A stretch of 64,000 bases of DNA, taken from Nymphalis io. Lineage: Eukaryota; Arthropoda; Insecta; Lepidoptera; Nymphalidae. Location: contig NC_065911.1 of the NCBI RefSeq assembly GCF_905147045.1, forward strand, positions 8,804,001-8,868,000. Direction: 5' to 3'. Both the position numbers and the translations under genes were made by a program. The notes beneath the pieces were generated by a model. That model made no database searches. It was not told the DNA's origin and saw nothing but the letters and a program-made list of their open reading frames with translations. Positions 10,691 through 22,068 of this stretch are shown here, piece by piece (position 1 is the stretch's first letter; every line of letters begins with the position of its first letter).

Positions 10691-12600
10691 CTTGACGACA
10701 AACGTTCCAACCGACCAGATCCGACCGATGTTCCGACCAAAATTTTCTACCTTTAGGGGCGAATACTTAAAGTTTTAAATTGGACTACACTCCAACTAGA
10801 CAACAACAAGAATATTTAAATAAATACTGTCTGTTTTCTTGTCTCGCGGAAAAACTTATTTTAATTACAATGTAAAAATGTTATATAATAATACATTTTT
10901 AAGCACTATGCTTAAGGAAAAATGACATTGCTAAAATTGTTATTTAAGAAAATGGCTTCCCCGAATTAAACAATTCGATCCATTACTCACTTCTTGCATA
11001 AACTTCTTCAGGTTTCCTCTGCGTGTGTTGAGACATATCGAAAGTATTTAACTCACTTCCCATTATCCAATTCCAATACTACCATTTCACTATTAACGGT
11101 ATTTGTAATTTTGTTTTTTTTATAATTAAACTTTTAATATTATGTTAAGAAAATTATTATAACAGAATTCCTCTATACAAATAAAAATAACTTTTTAATA
11201 TTTATAAATAAATATGACCGATTTCTGAACGTGTTGCCACATAAAAAAATAATCAATAGAATCGCGAAATAAGTCACAGATGAATGTAAGTGATTATCCA
11301 ATAACAAATTAACAAATATATTCAACCCATTTGTGGTTTTTTAAATGATAATTACATCCTTAACTTGTTAAAGCATTTTAATGCATTGCTTAATCGTTGC
11401 TTGTCGTGTGATTAGAGTAACGTTACCTTAGACAACGTTTGTTTGTACTTCATTATTAAGACGTTAATTTAATTCATTATTACGGCGATCGACTTTCGAA
11501 GGGTATATTTTAGGTAAATACAATATGTTTTTGTTGATTCGTTTTACACACACATTTAAAGACAAATAATAAATAAGATTTTTTATATAAGTTATGTATC
11601 TATGGTCGTGTGTAATTACTATTATTAGTAAAGTTTTAGGATTAGACAATTTTATGTTAGTTACGTATATATAAATTTATATTAAAATTAACAGCGATTT
11701 TCATGTTTAATATTAAAAAATACGTATAAATTACTTATATAATGACAAGGAGATAAAATTCATGCTTGTCATGTTAATTATAGTCTAAATTTAAAGTGGA
11801 TGAAACTGCGAAGTGGAGCTACTTATATAATAATATTATATATTTAGACAATACAATCTTCATTAGGTCATAATCAGACTGCATAAAACCAAAATATTAT
11901 ATATTTATGTCAGTTAAGGGTTTATTGTATGTTACATAATTAAATTAAATTTAAGATTACTAATGTTTCGAAATGTAGATCCTACCAACAAACGAATAAA
12001 ACTTCTTAGTACTTTTTCTTAAATGAAATATACAATCCACAAGGTGTAGGGTTCGACTAAATAGGGAAGGAAGAGGGCTGTGCCAATCTGTGCCAAAGCT
12101 GAGATAAGCTGAATAGATATTACATATTAAATTTATTTGATTTAAAAAAAACATTTTTTTTTATCATAGGTTAGTAAAAAACAAGTACTATATGGACATA
12201 TATTTTTGCAATAATAACTGCCAATGAAACTGGTAATTAACAAAATTGCCAATTAATAAAAAGTCACTTAGTTATATTTATTTGTTCAAATCTTTGCTAA
12301 TGACTAATGGTGCTAATTATCGACGTGCAGGTAAAATCGATTAAAAAACAAAACAAACGATAATTAATCATTAAATTAGTCAACTAATTATTATTTCAAT
12401 ATATTGCAATAATTAACTAAACTATCTTTTTCTCGAATAGCTAAATGCGTAAATCATTATCAATTTTTTTAAATATAAAATTATAACCTCCATAAACACT
12501 AATTATACAATTTTTAATTAGTGCATAATACCACAATATACGCAATGATATACGTAAATTGAATACATCCCAAGTATTGAGCGATAAGTGAACTTAGTAA
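10691..12600. other. AT-rich intergenic DNA upstream of the peptide gene
   Basis: No repeat family from this window is evident for nearly 2 kb. Short frames such as 11,464-11,649 and 11,960-12,154 have no family character. Confidence 0.5.
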
Positions 12601-12656
12601 TACGTCATTGTGACAATTATTATTAGAAGACCGACTATGTGAGTCACCCTGACTCA
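12601..12656 (+). promoter_or_regulatory. paired AP-1-type sites and a CRE-like site
   Basis: TGAGTCA at 12,640-12,646 and its reverse complement TGACTCA at 12,650-12,656 form an inverted pair with a 3-bp spacer, directly upstream of the TATA-like box of the peptide gene. TACGTCA at 12,601-12,607 is a half CRE. TGAGTCA is the consensus AP-1 (Jun/Fos) site; function here is inferred from sequence and position. Confidence 0.55.
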
Positions 12657-12663
12657 GAAATGG

Positions 12664-12671
12664 TATTTAAA
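12664..12671 (+). promoter_or_regulatory. TATA-like box of the peptide gene
   Basis: TATTTAAA lies about 30 bp before a plausible start near 12,693 and about 60 bp before the ATG, the normal spacing for an insect RNA polymerase II core promoter. Confidence 0.55.
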
Positions 12672-12724
12672 TGATTTAAACGCGATTCGTAGCATTGTAA
12701 CCGACCGACAACCGCCTAAGCAAC

Positions 12725-13081
12725 ATGGCCCTCAAACGGCTGACCATATTGTTCACAATCCTCATCATCGTCGTCGCTGACGATCTATGTTCGTGTTTAG
12801 ACGACAAAACGGAACGTGACATCGAGGAATTCCGTGCGTTTTTATTAAATTTACCATCGAAAGTGGAAAATGTTCACAAATACCCCGTGCTTCCCGGCGA
12901 GATATCTCCCTTGGTGCCCTGCAGCAACTGTATTGAGAAGAATATTAACAAACGAAGCATATCCCACTCGAAGCTCCTTGCTAAGATGCGTTTGTTCAGC
13001 AGATTCGGACAAGATGACTCCAGAAACAGATGCCCCATAAGCTATTACAGGCTGGGGCACTTATGTGTTAAGAAACAATAG
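12725..13081 (+). CDS. small secreted cysteine peptide precursor, possibly a growth-blocking-peptide-like cytokine
   Basis: Single-exon frame of 118 residues starting CAACATGG. Residues 1-18 or so are a hydrophobic signal peptide (charged start, then LTILFTILIIVVA), so the product should be secreted. Six cysteines: 22, 24, 66, 69, 103, 114. A dibasic KR at 76-77 is a possible processing site. The last 16 residues, CPISYYRLGHLCVKKQ, hold two cysteines ten residues apart with a glycine three before the second and basic residues after it. This approaches the C-terminal motif of insect GBP/ENF-type cytokines (C-x2-G-x(4,6)-G-x(1,2)-C-[KR], from memory), with serine in place of the first glycine and valine before the first basic residue. 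Those cytokines are also cut from the C-terminus of a secreted precursor. Own TATA-like box, AP-1 pair and AATAAA; no neighbouring gene within 15 kb. Real gene: fairly sure. Cytokine identity: tentative. Confidence 0.75.
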   Translation: MALKRLTILFTILIIVVADDLCSCLDDKTERDIEEFRAFLLNLPSKVENVHKYPVLPGEISPLVPCSNCIEKNINKRSISHSKLLAKMRLFSRFGQDDSRNRCPISYYRLGHLCVKKQ

Positions 13082-13200
13082 ACGAATGTGTTTGTAAATT
13101 ATTTATTGTGAGTTTAAATGAAGACTTCAATCGAGTTTTAGTGTTTGATATGTAATCGGTATTGGTTAAAATCGCCAAAAGAAGCTTTAATAAGTTAAGT

Positions 13201-13206
13201 AATAAA
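13201..13206 (+). terminator. poly(A) signal of the peptide gene
   Basis: Canonical AATAAA 120 bp after the stop codon, followed about 20 bp later by the T/GT-rich TTTGTTGTTTTTATGG. Confidence 0.75.
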
Positions 13207-13756
13207 GAATTAATTAGTAAAATTTGTTGTTTTTATGGTTAATTTATATTTGAAATACTATTTATAATTTGATTGGTTATAATTCTGATAATTTTTCACC
13301 GGCCATTTTATTAACGATATAAATAAATAATATATTGACATAATTTTTAAATAATTTTAAATTATATTAAAAATAATATACATTTTAGTTTAAAAATTCA
13401 CTTTTTCTAGTAAAATAAATTCAATGATACACGTCATGATAAGCCAAACGAGCTTAATATTACTATCACCCATTTGAAAAGTTACATTATATACTTCCTG
13501 GCTTCAACATCAGCTCAAGTAGGTTTTTTACATTACTATAAACGTTTTTCGATTAAAAGTACATTAATATCGACATCTACATATATTTAAATAATTTTAT
13601 TAGTAATATACATACAAGTGTCTACACCGAAAACTTTAATATATAATAAAAAAAAATGTACTTTAAAATTTGCAATCTGGAATCAAAATATTTTATAAAT
13701 GGTCTGTCTTCTGCACTACAGGTTTATGCCGAGCTTAAGAATTGTCATTAATATTA
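13207..13756. other. AT-rich intergenic DNA
   Basis: Nothing recognised; one A-run near 13,649. Confidence 0.5.
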
Positions 13757-13942
13757 TCCATCCCTTACATCACCAATGCGCCACGAACCTTGGTAACTAA
13801 GATGTTATGTGTGCCTGTAGTTACACTGGCTCATTCAGTATTTGAACCGGAACACCACAATACTAAGTACTGCTGTTTTGCGGTAGAATATTTGATGAAT
13901 GGGTAGTACGTTACCTACCTAGACGAGCTTGCATAAAGCCGA
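13757..13942 (-). mobile_element. family B retroposon, 5' two-thirds
   Basis: Starts inside the element at CCCTTACATCACCAATGCGCC and runs to GACGAGCTTGCATAAAGCC. The poly-A end is missing. Confidence 0.85.
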
Positions 13943-14501
13943 AGATTATGTTTTAATAGTCAAAACATAAGGCATATTGCTTATAATATTATATAGATGA
14001 TGAAATATCAACATGAAATATCAAATCAAGTTAAAAGTAATAATTAAACTTGTAAGATGGTTTGTAAGTGAAAGACCAGCTCTTTAAATTTAAAAAAACC
14101 TTATTAATATTTTTATATAAGTTTTTTTTGATATAAGCTACTCATGATCAACATTTAATAAACATATTATGAAAAAGTATCAAGGTTTCGAAGAATAGTA
14201 AGATATGTAATCGCCACCCCACTTTGTAAAAACAGATTTATTTATTTCTAAGAAAAAATGGATTTTAAATATTAGTACGAGATATATTATTTTTATTACA
14301 AAACAATTTCAAATTAATTTTAAGCTTTTGAAATATTTTTTGACACTTTAGAATGCATATATTAGATAAATAATATAGTACGGTCTTAATATGAAATGTT
14401 ATTTAATATTAAAGATATAATTTCCCTTCCTTTGCGAGTATCACAGAGCTTTAATTTATGTTTATAATTATATAGTGCATATTTTATTTATAAACCATAC
14501 A
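13943..14501. other. AT-rich intergenic DNA
   Basis: No frames or repeats of note. Confidence 0.5.
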
Positions 14502-14740
14502 GTAACAGCCTGTTAACACTGCTGGGTTCTTCCTTTGGAGGAGAAGGTTTGAAGCTTATTCCACCACGCATCTCCAATGCGCGTTGGTCGAATACACGTG
14601 TGGCAGAATTTCAATGAAATTGCAGGTTTCCTCACGATGTTTTTCTTCACCGTCAAGCACGAGATGAATTATAAACACAAATAAAGCACATGAAAATTCA
14701 GTGGTGCTTGCCCGGGCTTAAACCCACGATAATCTAGGCT
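14502..14740 (-). mobile_element. family A SINE, internally shortened
   Basis: GTAACAGCCTGTTAACACTGC through GCTTGCCCGGGCTTAAACCC. Several short deletions, and the A-box end is lost after the B box. Confidence 0.85.
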
Positions 14741-15933
14741 TTCATAAAACATACATCAATTCTTAATCCTAAAACTTAAATTGTCATGATGGTCATAAAA
14801 ACATGCAAGCACATTTTTTTTTTCAGCCTTTTGCCATCCACTGCTGGACGAAAGCCTCCCCCATAGAACGCCAACCACCCCGTAATTACCAACCAAGCAC
14901 ATTAAAATAGATTAAAAGTAAGATACACCTACTACTACGGACAGCGAACACGTCTGTATACAAATATAATAAATAAAGAAAAAACATCTCGTGCTTAACT
15001 TTAAAGGAAAAATCGTGAGGAAAGTTGCAATTGTCGGATTAAAATAGTTATATGTATATCCCCAGATGTAGAGTAAGGTGCAATCGTTTTCCTTAATAGG
15101 AGAGACCTAAGAGCGACACTTACTTCGTTATTGGTTTGTATAACTTAACATACGAGTTTTAACATAGATTTATCATATCAATTGGAACTGGCTTTCATAA
15201 AATACTTTCGTTATATTGAAGAACTTTCATGTTTAATTTTATCGATGATATTATTTTTTATATATATTTTTATTAAAAAAGCGTTTATACATAAAATTTC
15301 GTATCTATGCTATTGGCCTTTGAGTTCCTACGTCTGAAGATCAATCCAATCCAACTGGTCATGATTACTTAAATATACATCATGTAAAATGTCAACTCGG
15401 TAGGATAAGAGAAAGTGTTTCTATTCAATTTCCAAGATTAGACCTAAGCAAAATAGCAAATATTACAAGTTAAATAAAATCTTTTAAAACTTTAATGATC
15501 ATTATAGAAGACGCAATGAAAAACATTGTGTTAACACGAGACGTAAAGAAAACTTATAACAACGAGCTTCCGTCTCTAAGTTAGCTCATCTTTCTTAGGC
15601 TTCGCTTTTATAATAAAATTTCGCAAATATTTTTTAACGGTGTAATTAAATAAACTTTAACCTTATTAAAAAAACATCATTCATAACTTATCATTTTATG
15701 TCAGAATAACTAACAAAAACATAAAAATCTTTATTTAACAAAAACCAATTTACAACTTTGTATGAAGAAATACATTTGGGACCCACACTAGGAAGTCTGT
15801 ATTGTGGGAACCCATGTAAATTTTACAAAGTAGGTATTGCTGTATGCTTTGTTAACATTATTCTGTTTAATCTGTAATCACAATTTCAAATAATGATAAA
15901 AACCAAAATAATGTTGAAAAAGTAAAAAGTTAA
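14741..15933. other. intergenic DNA with a LINE scrap
   Basis: At 14,815-14,890 a T-run followed by CCATCCACTGCTGGACGAAAG and CCTCCCCCATAGAACGCC is the familiar 3' scrap of lepidopteran LINEs. At about 15,400-15,440 GGATAAGAGAAAGTGTTTC matches 45,331-45,349, a short unclassified repeat. No gene. Confidence 0.45.
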
Positions 15934-16188
15934 GTAACTTATGAATGTCCCACGGCTGAGCTAAGGGAAAATTATTATTATTTATTCCTTTTGAGAAGAA
16001 GGTTTGGAACTCATTCCACCACGCTGCTCCAATACGGGTTACACATGAGTCAATTTTTTTCTACCGACACATTCAAGTTGCCTCACGTGTTTTCTTCAAA
16101 CCCGATAGAGAATTAAATACAGTTTAAGCACATGAAACTTAAGTGATGCACTAGATTCACGTGTTTTAAGCACCATGCATCTCGGCTC
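15934..16188 (-). mobile_element. family A SINE, diverged
   Basis: ATGAATGTCCCACGGCTGAGC, a small TTA-repeat insertion, AAGGTTTGGAACTCATTCC, and the inverted head ending GCATCTCGGCT. Confidence 0.82.
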
Positions 16189-17865
16189 GTTCATAATGTT
16201 AATTAATATTACGATAAGTGAGCCAGTGTCACCACAATTCTTAAGCTCGAGCTATATCATTGATAATGAGTAATAGTTGCTATGTATGAAAATCGATTTG
16301 AATACAAACTAATGGCTATTATAACATAAATATCTAAAACTTACTATCAAAATTATACTAACGTTATTCAAGTAAGCTCTAACAAATAACTTTTGGATAA
16401 AAACAAACGACGCAAATATCCGTCTCTTATTCAAATAATTCAGTGGTGATTATATGAATAAGAGACGAGGTATATAAGAAACAGCGATCTTCGGTTTGAT
16501 TCACATTTTTTTACCACTGATCCATCTCGGCTTGGGCCATTTATAAAGTTATATTTAGGCTATTTTTAATTTCGATATGTTTATTGTTATTAAGCCCTTA
16601 ACATGGAAATATATACGGATTTTAAGATAACTATTCAATAAAAAAATTACAAAGGCGTAAATGGTAATTTTATATTTAGGGAATACCAATACTCAGAATC
16701 AGTATTACGCAACGAATATAACCGTTTTACAAATGTTTGGCGTCAACCGGTTTGTCCTTATGATCGTGACGTCACTCATTTACTAATTAAACTGACATGC
16801 GCGTGCACAGACGGATTGTTATTAATTAGGAGTGATTCCCTGCTCTAACGAACGTTTTCATATATTTTATATAACATCTAATAGTGCCAATTATTAATAA
16901 ATTAAAATTTAATTATTACATACTATTTATTATGTAGTTTTATTTATATCCAGCGTGGGTTGGTAAATACATACATATATGTTAGCATCTTAGTACTTAC
17001 GACGTTTTCTTGCCGAGCATGACTTGATTAACATTTTAGCAGATAAAAACTTGGATGGATTTGAAGCTGTAATATTTGATTAAGATCAAGTTCTATCCGC
17101 TGAGCCTACTCGAATCATTGTGACGTATTTCGCTTTATAATTAAATCAGATTGGTGATTTACAAGGTCACTGTTTGTCGTGTGTAAAGGTTTTCCCAAAT
17201 GGAACTACCAAACCACTGTATATATGATTATCCATAGTATAGATTATAATTTTCGTAAATTTAATCAAAACCAATCTAGCTTTTAAGACGCTTATAAATA
17301 TTATTTATATATTATCGTAAATTATGATTATGGAATAAGTATTACAATAATAAATTATATTTAGTAACATTTAGATTATATTTAGTAACATTTAGATTAT
17401 ATTTAGTTACATTTAGATACTAAAGACCTACTAATCTTTGAGTCCCAAAATGTACGTAACGCTTTAATGAATATTAAGCTAGCAACTTATTGTAAATCCA
17501 TTTAAGTAAGTTTATAGAATTAATAAGAAAATTACTTGTATTTTTTATTTATATCCATACAAATGCTTAACAATATACAGCCTAGATTTTTTCTTACAAA
17601 TTTTAACAATGATCAACTGAACCGTCTTAACATTTATATATGATCATCGTTTATTTATTATCTGTATCTAAATAAAAACAATTAAAGTCGTAACTAAAAC
17701 CTGGATGTTTTTTGTTAATTTAAGCTTCATGCAAGAAAGTTGTATAGTAATAATGAATATTAGTTTAGTTATAAATAATAAAATACCATCTACCAAATTA
17801 AATGCTTAGCTTTGCTTCCCTTTTTTTATTTTACTTAAAATATTATACAAGATGATCATATGTTA
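16189..17865. other. AT-rich DNA with a 21-bp tandem triplet
   Basis: Between about 17,357 and 17,419 the 21-bp unit ATTTAGTAACATTTAGATTAT is repeated three times, the last with a substitution. No gene seen. Confidence 0.55.
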
Positions 17866-18028
17866 ACTTGGTGGTAGGGCTTTTCCAAGCCTGCCTGGTT
17901 AGGTACCACCCACTCATCAGGTATTCTACCGGCAAACAACAATATTTAGTGTTTTACCGGTTGAACGAATGAGCCAGTTTAACTACAGGCACAAGGGACA
18001 TAACATCAAGTTCCCAAGGTTGGTGGTA
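17866..18028 (+). mobile_element. family B retroposon, 5' half
   Basis: ACTTGGTGGTAGGGC head, GGTACCACCCACTCATCAGG, and CACAAGGGACATAACATC to CCCAAGGTTGGTGG, where it breaks off. Confidence 0.88.
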
Positions 18029-19995
18029 CTCACAGAATCGACTCCAATAGCGACAAATATTTATCAGCCATACCAGAAATATGGAATTTCTCGTGCTGCA
18101 TATCAGCATCATTATAATTCCGGACACCGAGTCCGATTATTTGATTGGCAGTCAACTGTGACGTGTTGGGTTTTGTTTTCATAAATTATTTAAAAATAAA
18201 AACAGGTTAATCTTGACAATGTCTGATAAGAAAAAAAGTAAAGTAAATTTCACATAATATCTCCACACACATATAAAGAATCCAATACGAATAATTAATG
18301 CCGTCATACTTAAATTGTCAGGAAAAACCAGTCGTTTTTAAATATATTAATTATTTGGTTCATCTTAATATAATGTATGCAATATATGCAATATATTATA
18401 TTCCTCAATCCAATAAGCTGACTTATTTGAGCTATAAATGTCGTTAAAATTAAAAAAAATGACATAATTTAGAACTAGCTGTTCTGCGCTGTTTCTCTCG
18501 CGTTATCCCTGCTCCACCTCAGTGGGCTGCAGCGTCATGTTAAATAGTCTATAACTCCCTAAATTCCTCAAGAATTAGACTATAAGTTTTTTATTATATC
18601 AGTTTTTTTTATTTGACTGGTAGTTCCAGAAATTAGCGCGTTAAGCAAACTAATCAACTTTATTATATTAGTTGATTAAAGTTTAAAAACATAATTTTAG
18701 CCTATAATTAAACCATGTAAATATAGTTTTAATTTTTGTCGATCGTAATGATATACAGTAACGTATATCATTACTAGTATACATAAGGTCGTAGAAAGAG
18801 AATGTGGTCGATATATTTTCTTATTTCGATTTATTTCATTTGTATAAATCTAATATTATTTCTGTTTCTGTGGTAAATAATATAATTGAACTTTAATATC
18901 ATTAAACCCGTATTTTTTATATATTGAATAATCAGTTTAACCTTTTTATTATAACTACTCATCATTGTAAAAAAAATTGAATGAAACGCTGTTGATTACG
19001 AAATGAATAAATAAAAAAACAGTATGTTACATACGTACATATACATATATGTACATATTTTCATTGTATAAAGGTTCTGTAAAAAGAGACTTTATATCAT
19101 TAAGATACTGCCATAAAATATGGACGAAAATATAGTTAAATAAAAAAAAATCGACCATTCGATTCCTTTAAAATAAATTGCTATATTTAGATAGAAACAC
19201 ATTCGAAAATGTATGGTTTTCTCGAAGCTAGGTCGTGCATACTTTAGAAGTAAAAGGTTCATTCGCATAACTGTTTATTTCTTCTGACCTACCGCAACCT
19301 CTTCAATCGCCTTACATTGATGCGATTAAGCGCTATTTATATAAATCTAGACTCCGCTGCTTCGCCCGCATTTATAATATTGGAAAGGATTAGTTTTGTT
19401 TCTTTCGCATTAACGCATAAGCTTGTGATCTGATAGATAGGAAATTAGCATTTAATACGATAAATTCGTGTATTAGACGATCATATATATATTTCTTTTT
19501 TTGCGCCAGTATATATTAGTATCATTGTTATATCAAAAACGTTGCTCCCATTTCATAATTTCACAACAGTTAAGCTACATTGAATTTACATCAAAATCGG
19601 TTTAACCGTTTGGACGTTGAAACGTAATGTTTTACTTTCGCATTTGTAATACCAGTATGTTACGTTAAAGACCCGGTAATTCCATTGATTAAGGAAAATT
19701 TGATAATATTTCTTATCGCGAAACAACAAAATGTGTAAATGTTATGTAATGTTACGCATTTAATATTGTTATGCAAGAATAAAATATAAAATAACTTCTA
19801 ATGAGAATTGAATTTATCTATTTATTCACTAGTGACCCGCCCTGCTTCGCACGAATCCAATTTACTAATATACAAAATGAAAAGTTCAATTAAAGTAAGT
19901 ATAATCAAAATAAACTTTAATCAACGAAGCTATTTCAAGCACTTTTAAATCGTCCGGTTTGGAATGTAGATTCTATCGTTTTTTTCGACATAAAA
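18029..19995. other. AT-rich DNA with one short repeat and one hairpin
   Basis: A second copy of the 'ttagcgcgtt' repeat lies at 18,470-18,672. A perfect 12-bp inverted repeat is at 18,745-18,756 / 18,763-18,774 with a 6-base loop. A scrap GACCCGCCCTGCTTCGCACG lies at 19,835-19,854. The frame at 17,969-18,184 begins in family B and is not a gene. Confidence 0.5.
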
Positions 19996-20297
19996 GTAAA
20001 GTAACAGCCTGTGAATATCCCACTGCTGGACTAAGGCCTTTTCTCCTTTTTTGAAGAGAAGGTTTGGAGCTTATTCCAACACGCTGCTACAATGCGGGTC
20101 GGTGGAATACACATGTGGCAGAATTTCACTGAAATTAGACACATGCAGGTTTCCTCACAATGTTTTCCTCCACCGTCAAGCACGAGATGAATTATAAACA
20201 CAAATTAAGAACATGAAAATTCAGTAGTGCTTGCCCGGGTTTAAACCTACGATCATCGGTTAACAATCACACGTTCTAACCACTAGGCCATCTCGGC
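19996..20297 (-). mobile_element. family A SINE with target duplication
   Basis: Full-length reverse copy (GTAACAGCCTGTGAATATCC to GGCCATCTCGGC). Flanks TTTTTTCGACATAAA (about 19,980-19,994) and TTTTTTTGACATAAA (20,298-20,312) are a duplicated target with a one-base change. Confidence 0.92.
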
Positions 20298-20312
20298 TTT
20301 TTTTGACATAAA

Positions 20313-20768
20313 TATTTAAAAATATATAAGTAATACAAATTATTGAAGCGTCTGTGGAGGCGAAAGTTGAGTTACAAGTATATATTACGCTCAGCTTAAT
20401 TATAGCTAGCGCCTAGAGCTACTGCCTCGTTGCTTTGCTAATACGGCTGCGGAATACGAGGTACGAGTGCCAAAAAAAATTTGGTTTTTAAATTAAAACT
20501 TAAGAAATTCCCAGCAGCCTGAAGTTACGAAGTTGACAGTAATACAATCCCGTGAATCAGAAAACACGTAAAGCCCTTGGTGCTTCGCCTTATCTCTTCA
20601 ATAGTGTCACATTGCCGTCCCATCCGACTATCACTCACACCTCACTCTCGGGTAGTATTTACACGTATTTACACAAAGTCAAACGTAAAAATTATTATTC
20701 AATATAGAAGCGTTATACTTTCATATTGATTGTCAAAATCAACCACCGAAATAAAAACCTCAGAAATT
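20313..20768. other. intergenic DNA without recognised features
   Basis: Slightly less AT-rich than its surroundings. No convincing frame and no family repeat. Confidence 0.45.
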
Positions 20769-21007
20769 ACTCGGTGGTAGGACTTTGTGCAAGCTCATCT
20801 GGGTAGGTACCACCCACTCATCAGATATTCTACTGCAAAACAGCAGTACTTAGTAATGTTGTGTTCCGGTTTCAAGGACGAGTGAGTCAGTGTAACTCTA
20901 GACACAAAAGACAAAATCTTAGTTCACAAGGTTGATGGCGCATTGGCGATGTAAGCGATGGTTACCAGGCTCATTTGCTCGTCAGCCTACCTTTTCTATA
21001 AAAAAAG
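20769..21007 (+). mobile_element. family B retroposon with internal deletion
   Basis: Complete head and a poly-A end, but about 45 bp, including the ACCACTTACCATCAGGTGG motif, are missing between GCGATGGTTACC and TGCTCGTCAGCC. Confidence 0.88.
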
Positions 21008-21577
21008 ACCTAAGAAGAACCGGAAAAATACAGTAACCAAAATTTTATATGAAATAAACCTCCTTAATAACTTCACAGGACTATATTACTACCACCATAA
21101 ACAACAATATATCTTCTATACTTTATTCAAAACAATAGATTTACCGAAAAAATTCTTTAAGATTTTGTTGCTTTTTTTGACTTTTTACATCTTATTTAGT
21201 AGACAGTAATTACGTCACGATTGACGTTTCCCGTCCATTGCGATTCGCAAAAATAACTCGGTGCTTCTACCCACAATAAAAAACTATTGAAATTACGAGG
21301 TTATTAATATTTATTAAATATAATAATAACAATACCATTTTATTTTTAATGAATTTATATATTATTCATATTTAGTTGAGTTATTGAGCTCAGCGTTTTC
21401 AAACAAAAAGGAAATAGATAGCAACCTAAGAAAAATATTTACTATTAATGATGAATTGAGTATTTTGTAATATCCTATAAATTACTGTATATTACATAAT
21501 GTATTAATAACGTAGTTTCCCTTATATTGGGAAACTACCAAAATATTATAGCATCAAATAACAATGCAATACTGCCT
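21008..21577. other. AT-rich DNA with a small hairpin
   Basis: Perfect 10-bp inverted repeat GTAGTTTCCC / GGGAAACTAC at 21,512-21,521 and 21,529-21,538. The frame at 20,958-21,209 starts in the repeat and has no family character. Confidence 0.5.
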
Positions 21578-21814
21578 GCCTCGTTGGTCTAGTGGCTAGA
21601 TAGTGGACCCGGAGGTCCTGGATTCAAATCCTGTATCGGGCCGATAAAGGGCTATTGGGCTTTTCTGTCGAAAATTCTCAGTAGCAGCCCGGACTCTGGA
21701 GGTTGGAAGTGTGTACACTCTCGTGCCTCGGAGGGCACGTGGAGCCGTTGGTCCTGTCCTTGAACTTTTACCGGTCGTGTCGGATTGCCGTCCCATGGGA
21801 TTATGAGAGTTAAA
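21578..21814 (+). mobile_element. family C SINE, 3'-truncated
   Basis: The tRNA-like head is plain: A box TTGGTCTAGTGGCTA, B box GGATTCAAATCC. Then AATTCTCAGTAGCAGCCCGG, GGAAGTGTGTACACTC and GTCGTGTCGGATTGCCG. It ends where a family B copy abuts. The A and B boxes 40 bp apart first suggest a tRNA gene, but the continuation shared with 28,181, 47,834 and 53,850 shows a SINE. Confidence 0.88.
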
Positions 21815-22068
21815 CCCGTCTGGGTTGGTACCACCCACTCATCAGATATTCTACAGCTAAAAGCAATACTTAGTATGGATGCGTTCCGGTTTAAAGGATG
21901 AATGAGTAAACCATTGTAACCACAGGCACAAATGACATAACATCTTCGTTCCCAAGGTTGGTGGCGCATTGGCGATGTAAGAAAGGTTAATATTTCTTAC
22001 ATCGCCAATGTCTAAGGACGGTGGCGATCATTTAACATCAGGTGGCCCATTTACCCATCCTACCTATA
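21815..22068 (+). mobile_element. family B retroposon, 5'-truncated
   Basis: CGTCTGGGTTGGTACCACCC to CATCAGGTGGCCCATTTACC, then ATAATAATAATA instead of poly-A. Confidence 0.87.

Noticed and set aside
12851..13060. 69-codon minus-strand frame over the peptide gene
   Set aside because: Antisense shadow of the plus-strand gene, which has a signal peptide, TATA-like box and poly(A) signal.
21578..21640. Possible tRNA gene (A and B boxes 40 bp apart)
   Set aside because: No acceptor stem pairing and the sequence continues as the family C SINE seen at four or more other places.
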